This document shows positions 40,785 to 49,310 of a stretch of DNA of 64,000 nucleotides, piece by piece. Under the pieces are notes generated by a model that was not told where the DNA came from, did no database searches, and saw nothing but the letters and a program-made list of their open reading frames with translations. The position numbers and the translations under genes are program-made. The DNA is from Nonomuraea sp. NEAU-A123. GTDB lineage: Bacteria > Actinomycetota > Actinomycetes > Streptosporangiales > Streptosporangiaceae. Each line of letters begins with the position of its first letter. Positions within the stretch are counted from its first letter, which is position 1. The DNA lies in contig NZ_JAHFZZ010000016.1 in assembly GCF_018603905.1 (NCBI RefSeq), positions 204,228 through 268,227 of the forward strand, written 5' to 3'.

Positions 40785-41753
40785 TCACAGTTGAAGTGGC
40801 CCGGGACCTGCGGCGCGGGCTAGACGTGAGGCTACCTCGCGCAGATGGCTGGTCAGCTCGGCGGGCTTGTGCACGTCGAAGTCACAAGCCAGCAACGTCA
40901 GCCGGAAGGCCAGCCACTCCAGGGTGTCGGCGTGGCAGCGCAGCCGGCAAGTTCCTTCGTCGATCGGCGTGAGCTCCCCCACCCCGGCGCCCAGCCGCGG
41001 GGCCACCTCCGCCACCGGGGCGTGCAGGGTGACCACCGCCTCGTAGGTGGGGAGCAGCGAGTAGAGCCGGTCGGCGACGTATGCCGCCGCGTCCTTGGCG
41101 GGCAGATCGCGTGGCGTGACGCGGGCGCCTGTCGCCGTCAGGCGGGAGACGCGGTCGATGCGGAAGATGCGCCAGTCGTCTCGGTCGTTGTCGTAGCCCA
41201 GGAGATACCAGCGGCGACCGGCGGGAACGAGCCGGTGCGGGTCGACGAGCCGCGGGCCGTCGGCCCCGTCGGCGGACCGGTAGCCGAACCGCACCCGCTC
41301 GCGGTTGGCGATCGCCGCGGCCAGCGTGGTCAGGTGCTCCGGGTCGAGGTCGGGGCCGTCGGCGGACGGCATGGGCACGGTCGCGGAGTTGAGCGAGCTC
41401 ACCCGGTATCTCAGCCGGGCGGGCAGCACCTGCTCCAGCTTGGCCAGCGCGCGCACCGACGCCTCCGCGATGCCGCGCACCGGGTTTCTGGCGGCCGTGG
41501 TCAGTCCGACCGCGATGGCCACGGTCTCCTCGTCGTCCAGCAGCAGCGGCGGCATGGCCGTACCCGCGACCAGCCGATATCCGCCGTCGGCGCCCATCGT
41601 GGCGGCCACCGGGTAGCCGAGGTCACGGAGCCGGTCGATGTCGCGGCGGATCGTGCGGCGGCTGACGCCGAGCCGCTCGGCCAGCTCACCGCCCGGCCAT
41701 TCGCGCGGGATCTGCAGCAGCGACAGCAGGTCGAGCAGCCGTGCGGACGTCAT
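40785..41753 (-). CDS. HTH-WYL regulator
   Basis: A 322-residue protein: N-terminal HTH_11 (SARLLDLLSLLQIPREWPGG, ELAERLGVSRRTIRRDIDRL), a WYL domain with VPAGRRWYLLGYDNDRDDWR, IFRIDRVSRL, and a WCX end (CRLRCHADTLEWLAFRLTLL). WYL proteins in actinomycetes bind ligands or nucleic acids and often act as activators. Its partner is probably the divergent VOC gene 86 bases away, as WYL-VOC pairs are common. Start at ATG 41753. Confidence 0.9.
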   Translation of the reverse strand: MTSARLLDLLSLLQIPREWPGGELAERLGVSRRTIRRDIDRLRDLGYPVAATMGADGGYRLVAGTAMPPLLLDDEETVAIAVGLTTAARNPVRGIAEASVRALAKLEQVLPARLRYRVSSLNSATVPMPSADGPDLDPEHLTTLAAAIANRERVRFGYRSADGADGPRLVDPHRLVPAGRRWYLLGYDNDRDDWRIFRIDRVSRLTATGARVTPRDLPAKDAAAYVADRLYSLLPTYEAVVTLHAPVAEVAPRLGAGVGELTPIDEGTCRLRCHADTLEWLAFRLTLLACDFDVHKPAELTSHLREVASRLARAAGPGPLQL

Positions 41754-41839
41754 GGATCCAGCATGCCCTCCCATGTGGGACAGGAACCGACCTACATGGC
41801 CTCTAGCGTGCGGAGCAACCGATCACAAGGAGGAGCATC

Positions 41840-42313
41840 ATGGCTGTCCCCGAGGGCTACACCACCGTGACGCCGTTCGTCATCTGCCGCGACACGGCCC
41901 GGCTCATCGAGTACGTCAAGGAGGCGTTCGGCGCCGAGGAGCTCGGCCGGGTGACGACCGACGAGGAGGGGCACATCGGTCACGCGGAGGTCCGGATCGG
42001 CGACGCGGTGGTGATGATGCTCGACGCGCCGCCGGACTGGCCGCCGACGCCCGCGTTCTTGCGCCTGTACGTGGACGACGCCGACGCCGTGCACCGGCGG
42101 GCCGTCGCGGCGGGCGGCACCTCGGTGACCGAGATCACCCACGTGCCCTGGGGCGACAGAGCGGGACGCGTGCGCGACCCGCTCGGCAACCTGTGGTGGA
42201 TCCACACCCGCGTCGAAGAGGTCAGCCCCGAGGAGCTGGAGGCGCGCTTCGGTGACCCGGTGTTCGTCAAGGCGATGGAGTACATGCAGAGCGCCGACTT
42301 CTTCCCGCGCTGA
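41840..42313 (+). CDS. VOC-family (PhnB/glyoxalase-like) protein
   Basis: A 157-residue vicinal-oxygen-chelate protein: VTPFVICRDTARLIEYVKEA then FGAEELGRVTTDEEGHIGHA, and RAGRVRDPLGNLWWIHTRVE, the PhnB-like ending with the DPxGNxW element. AAGGAG precedes the ATG. Members bind antibiotics or act as dioxygenase/isomerase folds; the function here is open. Divergent from the WYL regulator. Confidence 0.88.
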   Translation: MAVPEGYTTVTPFVICRDTARLIEYVKEAFGAEELGRVTTDEEGHIGHAEVRIGDAVVMMLDAPPDWPPTPAFLRLYVDDADAVHRRAVAAGGTSVTEITHVPWGDRAGRVRDPLGNLWWIHTRVEEVSPEELEARFGDPVFVKAMEYMQSADFFPR

Positions 42314-42348
42314 GGCTCCTTTTACCGGCTACGGGCTACTCTGCGGCC

Positions 42349-43131
42349 ATGACCACGCAGTCCCCCGCCGTGCCGCCCCTGACCCTCGGACCGAGGCTGA
42401 TCCGGGCCGAGATCCTCGTGGTGTTCTCCGTCTCGCTGGGGGCCAGCGCCCTCGTGGCGCTCGTCCGGCTGATCGGCGCGCTCACGGCGCCCCGGGAACT
42501 GAAGGGGCAGCAGGCCGTACTCGTCGGATCACTGGCTCCCGGACGGCCCTGGCTGGACCTGACGTTGCAGCTCGTCGGCATCGCGATCAACGTGGCCCCG
42601 GTCGGGCTCGTCGCCTACCTGCTGGTCCGTTCCGGCGAGTCGATGCGGTCCATCGGCGTCGATCTCCGTGAGCCACGGCGCGACCTGGTGCGCGGCGCCC
42701 TGCTCGCGGCCGCGATCGGCGGGACGGGGCTGGCCTTCTACCTGGCCGTGTACGCCGCCGGGATCAACCTCAACGTCGTGGCCGGCGGGCTGCCCGAGGT
42801 GTGGTGGCGGATCCCGGTCCTGCTGCTGGCCGCCGCGCAGAACGGCGTGCTCGAAGAGGTGCTCGTCAGCGGCTACCTGCTGCGCCGGCTGGAGCAGGCG
42901 GGATGGGCGCCCTGGCGCTCGGTGGTGGTGGCGGCGCTGCTGCGCGGCTCGTACCACCTCTACCAGGGGTTCGGCGGCTTCGTCGGCAACGTGGTGATGG
43001 GGCTGGTGTTCGGCCGCCTGTACCAGCGCTGGGGCCGGGCCATGCCGCTCGTCATCGCGCACACGCTCATCGACGCCGTCGCCTTCGCCGGTTACGCCGC
43101 CCTGCACGGCCGGGTGAGCTGGCTTCCCTGA
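42349..43131 (+). CDS. CPBP-family intramembrane protease-like protein
   Basis: A 260-residue membrane protein with about seven hydrophobic segments and the CPBP (Abi) motifs: NGVLEEVLVSGYLLRRLEQA (Glu-Glu), RGSYHLYQGFGGFVGNVVMG (His) and LVIAHTLIDAVAFAGY (His). These are the conserved residues of type II CAAX-prenyl-protease-like enzymes, some linked to bacteriocin immunity. Starts 35 bases after the VOC gene and is probably cotranscribed. Confidence 0.88.
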   Translation: MTTQSPAVPPLTLGPRLIRAEILVVFSVSLGASALVALVRLIGALTAPRELKGQQAVLVGSLAPGRPWLDLTLQLVGIAINVAPVGLVAYLLVRSGESMRSIGVDLREPRRDLVRGALLAAAIGGTGLAFYLAVYAAGINLNVVAGGLPEVWWRIPVLLLAAAQNGVLEEVLVSGYLLRRLEQAGWAPWRSVVVAALLRGSYHLYQGFGGFVGNVVMGLVFGRLYQRWGRAMPLVIAHTLIDAVAFAGYAALHGRVSWLP

Positions 43132-43213
43132 GTACGGCTTACTCATGCGGTCCGCGCCCACGGATCGCACAGTCGGGATGACGAGAAGTCCCGATATGAG
43201 GAGAGAAACGACC

Positions 43214-43870
43214 ATGGGCATGCAGAGGCTCGCCGCCGCGGCGGCCGCGTCGTCACTACTGTCGCTGGGCCTGCTGATCACGGCCACGGCACCCGCCTCG
43301 GCGGGATCGGCGGCGGCCGCGTGCGGCGGCGCGGACGACACAGTCAGGACGCCCCAGTGGTACCGGCAGCAGTATCCGGACTGGACCGACAGCCGGATCA
43401 AGGCCGCGGTCACGCTCAACGAGGGGTTCGCCTCCGCCAGCATCCGCTGCCTGGTGAACGCCGAGCGGACGAAGGCCGGGCTCGCCCCGGTGGAGGACAC
43501 CCTGCGTCTGTACAACGCGGCCGACGCTCACGTGAAGGCGGCCATCCAGCAGAAGTGGTGGGTGGACGGCGCCAACTGGCACGTCAACCCGAGCACCGGG
43601 TCCACCGTGGCCAGCAGGATACGCGCGGCGGGCTACTGCCCCTCGGGCACGTGGCAGGCGCTGGAGAACGTCTACGCCGGCTGGGGCACCGCGTACGCGA
43701 CGCCCCGGGCGGCGGTGCGCTGGTGGATGAGCAGCGCCTCCCACCGGCAGAACATCCTCAACCCGCAGATGAAGCAGACCGGCATCTCGGTACGCAACGG
43801 GAGCGCGCGCCCGGGTGTCACCTCCACCATCACCCTGGTGACGACGGAGGTGTTCGGCTTCTGCCGATGA
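43214..43870 (+). CDS. Secreted CAP-domain protein
   Basis: A 218-residue protein with signal peptide (AAAAAASSLLSLGLLITATAPASA). The CAP/SCP fold is seen in IRCLVNAERTKAGLAPVEDT, WQALENVYAGWGTAYATPRA and AVRWWMSSASHRQNILNPQM (HR-N-I motif), with Cys pairs likely bridged outside the cell. Several typical CAP His/Glu residues are conserved. Role outside the cell unknown. A GAGGAGAGAAACG ribosome site precedes the ATG. Confidence 0.88.
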   Translation: MGMQRLAAAAAASSLLSLGLLITATAPASAGSAAAACGGADDTVRTPQWYRQQYPDWTDSRIKAAVTLNEGFASASIRCLVNAERTKAGLAPVEDTLRLYNAADAHVKAAIQQKWWVDGANWHVNPSTGSTVASRIRAAGYCPSGTWQALENVYAGWGTAYATPRAAVRWWMSSASHRQNILNPQMKQTGISVRNGSARPGVTSTITLVTTEVFGFCR

Positions 43871-43898
43871 AAACCCCGTCGTCGGCATCGCCGGCTTC

Positions 43899-44435
43899 GT
43901 GTTCAAGATGCTCGCCGTCCCTTACCCGGACGGCGATCCGGCCAAGGCCCGCCAGGCCGCCGCCGCCTGGGCGCGGCTCGCGGACCCGCGGCTGCTGTCG
44001 AAACTGCTCGAGCACAACATCGCCAGGATCCTGCTGAGCAAGCTCACCGAATACAGCATCGGCAGCGCTTTCTTCGCCGTCGGAGATGTGAGCGTGGTGG
44101 CCGGGGTGAAAGCGCTGCGCAGCGACGACACGGGTGACGCATGGCTCCTGACCCTGACCCGAAACCGCCGGAAACGGTTACCGTCACTCCTCAGGGCGGC
44201 CCGTACGATTCGCTCTGGGACATCGCCGAGCAGCTCTTCGAGAATGGCGCCCTCTGGGGCGGCATTTACCAGGCGAACCGCGATCTCCTCGACGATCCCG
44301 GCGCACTACGTCCGGGAATGCGGCTGCGCCTGCCGATGGAGATCTATCCGGGCCATATCAGGTCCGCCGCCGGCGGGTTCGACACCGAGAAACACGACCT
44401 CGGCGAATTCGTCAACGCGGTGGCGGCGGAACTGA
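43899..44435 (+). CDS. Hypothetical protein with WXG100-like start, probably a fragment
   Basis: The first 80 codons look genuine: VFKMLAVPYPDGDPAKARQA, AAAWARLADPRLLSKLLEHN, IARILLSKLTEYSIGSAFFA, VGDVSVVAGVKALRSDDTGD. This resembles the N-terminal part of actinomycete WXG100-like secreted or polymorphic-toxin proteins ('PGGDP..A...W..LAD'). From about 44140 the frame becomes Ser/Arg-rich and is antisense-like, while the LysM gene takes over in another frame. A truncated gene, or a frameshift joining it to the LysM gene, is likely. Confidence 0.35.
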   Translation: MFKMLAVPYPDGDPAKARQAAAAWARLADPRLLSKLLEHNIARILLSKLTEYSIGSAFFAVGDVSVVAGVKALRSDDTGDAWLLTLTRNRRKRLPSLLRAARTIRSGTSPSSSSRMAPSGAAFTRRTAISSTIPAHYVRECGCACRWRSIRAISGPPPAGSTPRNTTSANSSTRWRRN

Positions 44436-44695
44436 ACGCCATCGGGAATTTCTGGGGCGGCGGCAAGGAAGGGACGATGTTCTTCAAAGGTGAAGGCGGC
44501 GGCATGGGATACGAGGCCGTGACCAGCCAGATCATCGAGGGCGTCGACGTCCTTCAGGACGCCCATCACGCGATCCCCAAGCGCCTGCGGCTCATGGCCG
44601 ACCGGGTCCAGGTCGCCGACTGGGACAACGTGACCACCGTGCTGTCCGCACTCCCCGCCCCGGATCCCGACAAGCGGATCTGGGGCGCGGGCTGA
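44141..44695 (+). CDS. LysM-domain protein
   Basis: A 184-residue protein. Residues 12-65 are a LysM fold: ETVTVTPQGGPYDSLWDIAE, QLFENGALWGGIYQANRDLL, DDPGALRPGMRLRLP. The C-terminal part (SAAGGFDTEKHDLGEFVNAV to VADWDNVTTVLSAL) is helical and unassigned. No signal peptide on this frame, which again hints that the WXG100-like upstream frame once supplied the N-terminus and secretion signal. Confidence 0.65.
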   Translation: MAPDPDPKPPETVTVTPQGGPYDSLWDIAEQLFENGALWGGIYQANRDLLDDPGALRPGMRLRLPMEIYPGHIRSAAGGFDTEKHDLGEFVNAVAAELNAIGNFWGGGKEGTMFFKGEGGGMGYEAVTSQIIEGVDVLQDAHHAIPKRLRLMADRVQVADWDNVTTVLSALPAPDPDKRIWGAG

Positions 44696-44699
44696 GCCG

Positions 44700-45065
44700 C
44701 TAGGAGGAGCGGGAAAGCACGGAGCGGACGGCCTCCGTCGTACGGCCGACCACGGCCGCGCCGTCTCCGGCGGTGATGATCGGGCGCTGGATGAGGATCG
44801 GGTGGCTGGCCAGCGCCTTGATCCAGCGATTGCGGTTCGCGGCGTCGCGGGGCCAGTCGGCGATGCCGAGGTCGGCGGCCGTGGTCTCGCCGAAGCGGGT
44901 GATGTCCCAGGGCTCGAGGCGGAGCCTGGTGAGCACCTCGCGGAGTTCGAGCTCATTGGGCGGATCATCGAGGTAGCGGCGAATGGTGTATTCGGCGTTC
45001 TCGGTGTCCAGGAGTTGCAGCGCGGAGTGGCACTTGGAGCAGTCGGGGTTGATCCAGATCTCCAT
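44700..45065 (-). CDS. ArsC/Spx-family thioredoxin-fold protein
   Basis: A 121-residue protein with MEIWINPDCSKCHSALQLLD (Cys9-x2-Cys12), ITRFGETTAADLGIADWPRD and a late HPILIQRPIITAGDGAAVVG with the conserved Arg-Pro. ArsC-family arsenate reductases and their relatives share this. The CxxC pair rather than a lone Cys suggests a redox role different from glutaredoxin-linked ArsC. ATG 45065 preferred over 45110. Confidence 0.82.
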   Translation of the reverse strand: MEIWINPDCSKCHSALQLLDTENAEYTIRRYLDDPPNELELREVLTRLRLEPWDITRFGETTAADLGIADWPRDAANRNRWIKALASHPILIQRPIITAGDGAAVVGRTTEAVRSVLSRSS

Positions 45066-45572
45066 GCTGACTTCCTTTGGGGATGCGAGGAGCGCGGAGC
45101 CGTCCGGCAAGGCGTCCCATGGAGAAACAGGAGGCGCACTGAACGTGACCTGCCCCCTATTTCACTAGCAAGTGTTAGCCATACGGATTACCACGTCAAG
45201 CGCCGCTAAATAGCCATCCGGCGCTCGAATGGCCCCGTGACCAGGGGCGAGGCGGCTGAGAGAACCGCCGCCATCTCCCCCGAGCTTGATCCGCCCCGGG
45301 GCCCGATCCTGCCCTGTCGAGCCGTTACGCAGGCCACGGCACAGAGCAGTCCGGTTACCGAGCGTGATCGCGCGGCCGTTTCCGTGAAAAAAATGCCGGA
45401 CCCGGATTCCGGCCGGAAAGGCCAGTGTCAGCAGGGGTTCCCGACGCCTCTGGGATCACTTTGGTTTACCCACATCACAGATTGATGTCCGAAATTTCAT
45501 GACAGAGGGCACCTGGCACCGACAGAATGCGGAACGCCCACCCGCCGTCCACTCCATACGGAGGACACCCAT
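45066..45572. other. Intergenic region between ArsC-like and CAP genes
   Basis: About 500 bases without a convincing gene. CTAGCAAGTGTTAG (45165-45178) is an imperfect palindrome about 100 bases upstream of the ArsC-like start and could be its operator. A stretch near 45385-45420 contains an A7 run and GGCCGGAAAGGCC. I looked for a cyclic-di-AMP riboswitch before the CAP gene and could not make the conserved core. Confidence 0.5.
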
Positions 45573-46448
45573 ATGCGTAGACGCCTAGGGGTACTCGCTG
45601 GCTTCGTGAGCCTGGCAGCCCTCGGTGCGCCGATCGCCACGGCCGACGCCGCAACGGTGCCGCGAACCGCATGTCGCGTGACCGTGGCCAAGCCGCAGGT
45701 CACCACCGCCGGCAAGATCCAGGCTTCCGCCACCCGGCAGGGCTGCGAAGGCACCGCCCTGGTCCGCGTCCGCATCAAGCGCGCGGTGCCCGGCCCCGAC
45801 CGGACCGTCAAGAGCGCGTCGGGCAGGGGCGTCAGCCCGCGGGTCACCGTCGCGCTGCCGTGCACCCCCGGTGTCTACTACGCGTTCGTCACCGACTACC
45901 GCGGCAACACCGGCAAGTCCCGGCCGGTCCGGCTGCCGTCCTGCGCGCCGACCACGCCTACGCCCACCCCGACGGGCACACCGTCCCCCACGGGGTCTCC
46001 CACGTCGTCGCCGACGTCCACCCCCACGGCCACCGGCACGCCGTCGACGAACACGGTCGGAACGGCCGACGAGAACGAGGTCGTACGGCTGACCAACGCG
46101 GAGCGGGCCAAGGGTGGCTGCCAGCCGCTCAAGCATGACGCCCAACTGCGCACGGCCGCCTTCGGCCACTCCTCCGACATGGCGACCAAGAACTACTTCA
46201 GCCACACCTCGCAGGACGGCCGCAGCTTCCTGGACCGCATCCGCGCGGCGGGCTTCACCGGCGGAACGGGCTGGGCCGAGAACATCGCCATGGGCCAGCC
46301 GACCCCGGCGTCCGTGGTCACCGGCTGGATGAACAGCGCGGGCCACAAGGCCAACATCATGAACTGCAAGTACAACCTCATCGGCGTCGGCGCGGCCAAG
46401 AACTCCCGGGGCCAGATCTACTGGACCCAGGACTTCGCCGCCAAGTAG
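45573..46448 (+). CDS. Secreted YkwD-like CAP-domain protein
   Basis: A 291-residue exported protein: signal peptide GVLAGFVSLAALGAPIATAD, a beta-rich domain (RTACRVTVAKPQVTTAGKIQ, CTPGVYYAFVTDYRGN), a Pro-Thr-Ser linker near 130-165, then a bacterial CAP domain: VVRLTNAERAKGGCQPLKHD, FGHSSDMATKNYFSHTSQDG, GWAENIAMGQPTPASVVTGW and NSAGHKANIMNCKYNLIGVG. All four CAP cavity residues (His, Glu, Glu/Asp, His) seem present. A clear GGAGG precedes the ATG. Confidence 0.92.
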   Translation: MRRRLGVLAGFVSLAALGAPIATADAATVPRTACRVTVAKPQVTTAGKIQASATRQGCEGTALVRVRIKRAVPGPDRTVKSASGRGVSPRVTVALPCTPGVYYAFVTDYRGNTGKSRPVRLPSCAPTTPTPTPTGTPSPTGSPTSSPTSTPTATGTPSTNTVGTADENEVVRLTNAERAKGGCQPLKHDAQLRTAAFGHSSDMATKNYFSHTSQDGRSFLDRIRAAGFTGGTGWAENIAMGQPTPASVVTGWMNSAGHKANIMNCKYNLIGVGAAKNSRGQIYWTQDFAAK

Positions 46449-46466
46449 CGGCCGCCCGAGAAGAAC

Positions 46467-46502
46467 GATGCCCCGCGGCCGGCCGCCCGGCCGCGGGGCA
46501 TC
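46467..46502. terminator. Strong bidirectional hairpin
   Basis: GATGCCCCGCGGCC and GGCCGCGGGGCATC form a perfect 14-bp stem with an 8-base loop between the convergent CAP and cupin genes. Confidence 0.75.
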
Positions 46503-46505
46503 ACC

Positions 46506-46913
46506 TCAGGCCTGACGCCACTCCGCGACGCTGCCGGGCTCGTGCAGGTGCAGGTCGGGCGCGCCCTCCAGGGCCTTCTCCTCGCCACCGGGCGTGTACG
46601 TGACGATCAGGCGCAACGGCCGCCAGGTCGAGTTGAACGTCGAGTGGTAGGCGCCCGCCGGGATGTGCACGGTGTCACCCTCCTTGATCGGGAACGGCTC
46701 ACCGTCGTCGACCATCTGCGACGCCTCGCCGGAGATGACGTAGATGATCTCCTCGGCGTTCGGGTGGTTGTGCCGGGCATGCCCCTGACCGGGGTTGATG
46801 ATGACCTCGCCCAGTGTGCTGCTCGCCCCCTCGATGGCCGACGGGGTGACGAACCACTTGATGGACCCCCAGTCGAAGGCCATCGTGGGCACGGTGTCCG
46901 GACTGACGTGCAT
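46506..46913 (-). CDS. Cupin-domain protein next to the Tm-1-like pair
   Basis: A 135-residue small cupin: GQGHARHNHPNAEEIIYVIS is the first metal motif (His, His, Glu) and HIPAGAYHSTFNSTWRPLRL the second (His). WRPLRLIVTYTPGGEEKAL is typical of dioxygenase-like or sugar-binding cupins. Nine bases separate it from the TIM-barrel gene upstream on the same strand, so it is the last gene of that operon. Confidence 0.85.
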   Translation of the reverse strand: MHVSPDTVPTMAFDWGSIKWFVTPSAIEGASSTLGEVIINPGQGHARHNHPNAEEIIYVISGEASQMVDDGEPFPIKEGDTVHIPAGAYHSTFNSTWRPLRLIVTYTPGGEEKALEGAPDLHLHEPGSVAEWRQA

Positions 46914-46922
46914 GGCGTCTCC

Positions 46923-47744
46923 TCAGAAGTTCAGTGCTTTGAAGGCTCGTACCTGGTCGGTGATGGCCCGCTCCGTGGGCAGCCGCTCGACGGACGAGGC
47001 GCCGAAGAAGCCCACCACGCCCTGGGTGCGCGACAGGACATAGGCGGCGTCCTCGGGCTCGGCGATCGGGCCGCCGTGGCAGAGCACGAGGATGTCGGGC
47101 CGCACGGCCGCCGCGGCGTCGCGCATGGCCTGCACCCGGGTCACGGCCTCATCCAGGGTCAGGGCGGTGCCCGCCCCGATGCTGCCCTTGGTGGTCAGCC
47201 CGACGTGCGGGACCAGCACGTCGGCGCCGGCCTCGGCCATGGCGCGGGCCTGCTCCTCGTCGAAGACGTAAGGAGCGGTGACCAGGTCGCGCTCGTGGGC
47301 CAGCCGGACCATCTCCACTTCCAGCTCGTAACCCATGCCGGTCTCTTCCAGGTTCTGCCGGAAGACCCCGTCGTACAGACCCACGGTGGGGAAGTTCTGC
47401 ACGCCCGCGAAGCCCATCGCGGCGAGCTGGTCGAGGAAGCGCGGCATGACCCGGAACGGGTCGGTGCCGCAGACGCCCGCGAGGACCGGGGTGTCGGCGA
47501 CGACGGGCAGCACCTCGGACGCCATCTCGACGACGATCTGGTTCGCGTCGCCGTAGGGCAGCAGCCCGGCCAGTGAGCCGCGCCCGGCCATCCGGTAGCG
47601 GCCGGAGTTGTAGATGATGATCAGATCGACGCCGCCGGCCTCGGCGCACTTGGCCGACAGGCCCGTGCCCGCGCCCGCGCCGATCACCGGCCGCCCCTCC
47701 GCGACGGTCCGGCGGAGCCTGGCCAGCACCTCCTGCCTGGTCAC
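46923..47744 (-). CDS. PEP-hydrolase-family TIM-barrel protein (Tm-1 C-terminal domain homologue)
   Basis: A 273-residue TIM barrel: GRPVIGAGAGTGLSAKCAEA, GGVDLIIIYNSGRYRMAGRG, DANQIVVEMASEVLPVVADT, GFAGVQNFPTVGLYDGVFRQ and ILVLCHGGPIAEPEDAAYVL. The family is annotated as phosphoenolpyruvate hydrolase-like and forms the C-terminal half of Tm-1-type fusion proteins. Its start overlaps the stop of UPF0261 by four bases, so the two halves are made together. Reaction unproven. Confidence 0.85.
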   Translation of the reverse strand: MTRQEVLARLRRTVAEGRPVIGAGAGTGLSAKCAEAGGVDLIIIYNSGRYRMAGRGSLAGLLPYGDANQIVVEMASEVLPVVADTPVLAGVCGTDPFRVMPRFLDQLAAMGFAGVQNFPTVGLYDGVFRQNLEETGMGYELEVEMVRLAHERDLVTAPYVFDEEQARAMAEAGADVLVPHVGLTTKGSIGAGTALTLDEAVTRVQAMRDAAAAVRPDILVLCHGGPIAEPEDAAYVLSRTQGVVGFFGASSVERLPTERAITDQVRAFKALNF

Positions 47745-48970
47745 GAGGGATCCCCTCCCGAGATGAGGCTGTGCAGCCGCTCGGCCATCGTCCGGCCGAA
47801 CTCCGGATCGTTGATGTGCAGGTCGAGCCGCTCGGTCGCGGGGAAGACGGCCAGCGCCTCGAAGCAGGCCTCGTCGGCCTTGGGGTCGTGGAAGTCCATG
47901 CCCGGCGCGTCCAGGGCGGACACGCCCCGCTGCGGGATGAACAGCTCCGTCGGGCCGGTCGCCGCGCTGAGCTTGGCGGCCATCCGAGCACCCAGCTCGG
48001 CCATCTCCTCCGGCGTGGTGCGCATCAGCGTGACGGTCGGGTTGTGCACGTACAGCAGCCGATCCGCGAACCGCGCGGGCACGGTGTCGCGCGGGCCGAA
48101 GTTGACCATGTCCAGGGCGCCGGGGGCGACCACCTGCGGCACGCCGTTCGCGCCCGCCGCCGTCAGCCGCTCGGGACCCGCTGACAGGACCCCGCCGACC
48201 AGGTCGTCGGCCAGCTCGGTGGTGGTCAGGTCCAGCACCCCGGCCAGCAGCCCGCTCGCCGCCAGCCCCTCCAGCGCCCGGCCGCCCGAACCGGTCGCGT
48301 GGAAGACCAGCACCTCGTAACCGAGCTCGTCCAGCCGCTCGCGCGCCGCGTCCACGGCGGGCGTGGTCACGCCGAACATCGACGCACCGATCAGCGGCCG
48401 ATCCCCGCTCTGCGCGGTCCGCACCGCCCTGGCCAACTGGTGCGCCTTGGCCATGCCGGCCGCGGCGGCCGCCGCGTTGCCGAGAATCGCCCGCGAGACC
48501 CAGTTGATGCCCGCGATGTCGACCACGCTGTACATCAGCATGACGTCCCTGGCCCCGACGTACGGCGACACATCACCCGACGCCATCGTGGACACGATCA
48601 GCTTGGGCAGGCCGATGGGCAGGTCGCGGACCGCCCGCGCGGCGATCGACGACCCGCCGCTGCCGCCCACGGCCAGCACCGCGTCGACCCGGCCCGCGCC
48701 ATGCAGCTCGGCCATGATCACCGCCGCGCCCTCGCCCATCGCGGTGACGGCGGCCCCGCGGTCGCCCCCCTCCTGGAGCGCCCGCAGGTCACCTCCGGCC
48801 GCGTCGGCCACCCGCTCGTTGGAGACGTCGGGCAGCAGGTTGACGCCGGGCTCGCGCACTCCCGTGTCGACCACGAGCACGTCGCTGCCCAGCTCCACCA
48901 GCCGGTTGCGCAGCCAGGCGTACTCGTCGCCCTTGGTGTCGAGCGTCCCGATCAGTACGACGGTCGGCAT
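47741..48970 (-). CDS. UPF0261/Tm-1-like ATP-binding protein
   Basis: A 409-residue protein: VVLIGTLDTKGDEYAWLRNR at the N-terminus, AVLAVGGSGGSSIAARAVRD, GVTTPAVDAARERLDELGYE, VLVFHATGSGGRALEGLAAS and LHINDPEFGRTMAERLHSLI. These are hallmarks of UPF0261, the ATP-binding N-terminal half of the tomato Tm-1 resistance protein. Bacterial roles are unknown. ATG 48970 lies one base after the stop of the decarboxylase-like gene, giving a four-gene operon. Confidence 0.88.
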   Translation of the reverse strand: MPTVVLIGTLDTKGDEYAWLRNRLVELGSDVLVVDTGVREPGVNLLPDVSNERVADAAGGDLRALQEGGDRGAAVTAMGEGAAVIMAELHGAGRVDAVLAVGGSGGSSIAARAVRDLPIGLPKLIVSTMASGDVSPYVGARDVMLMYSVVDIAGINWVSRAILGNAAAAAAGMAKAHQLARAVRTAQSGDRPLIGASMFGVTTPAVDAARERLDELGYEVLVFHATGSGGRALEGLAASGLLAGVLDLTTTELADDLVGGVLSAGPERLTAAGANGVPQVVAPGALDMVNFGPRDTVPARFADRLLYVHNPTVTLMRTTPEEMAELGARMAAKLSAATGPTELFIPQRGVSALDAPGMDFHDPKADEACFEALAVFPATERLDLHINDPEFGRTMAERLHSLISGGDPS

Positions 48971-48971
48971 C

Positions 48972-49310
48972 TCACGCCACACCCCTCTGTTCGAAGACCT
49001 TCTTCGCCACGTTGATCGCGTTGATCGCCCTGGGGAACCCCGCGTACTGAACGCAGTGGATGATCACTTCGACGATCTCTCCCGGCGTGAGGCCCACGTT
49101 GAGCCCCGCGTTGATGTGCCCGGTGAGCTGAGGTTCAACGCCACCGATGTTGACCAGCGAGGCGATCGAGGCGATCTGCCGCTGTTCGAGGTCCAGTCCG
49201 GGGCGTGAGTAGATCTCGCCGAAGTTGAACTCCACGCCGTAGCGCCCGAGGTCGGCGCCGGGCCCGGACAGCATGTCCAGCAGCCGGTCGGCGGCCCCGC
49301 GATCATCGAC
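48972..49310 (-). pseudogene. Carboxymuconolactone-decarboxylase-like gene, 5' end lost
   Basis: From about 49306 down, the frame reads DRGAADRLLDMLSGPGADLG, RYGVEFNFGEIYSRPGLDLE, QRQIASIASLVNIGGVEPQL, GHINAGLNVGLTPGEIVEVI, HCVQYAGFPRAINAINVAKK: a full CMD core with the His in GHINAGL and the Cys in HCVQYAGFP. The expected first 15-20 residues are absent, and further upstream this frame (open to 49604) is antisense to a GntR remnant. It may still be translated from a fortuitous GTG. Operon leader for the Tm-1-like pair. Confidence 0.6.

Noticed and set aside
45310..45572. Cyclic-di-AMP riboswitch before the CAP gene
   Set aside because: Such riboswitches precede wall hydrolase genes in actinomycetes, but I could not find the conserved core or pairing.
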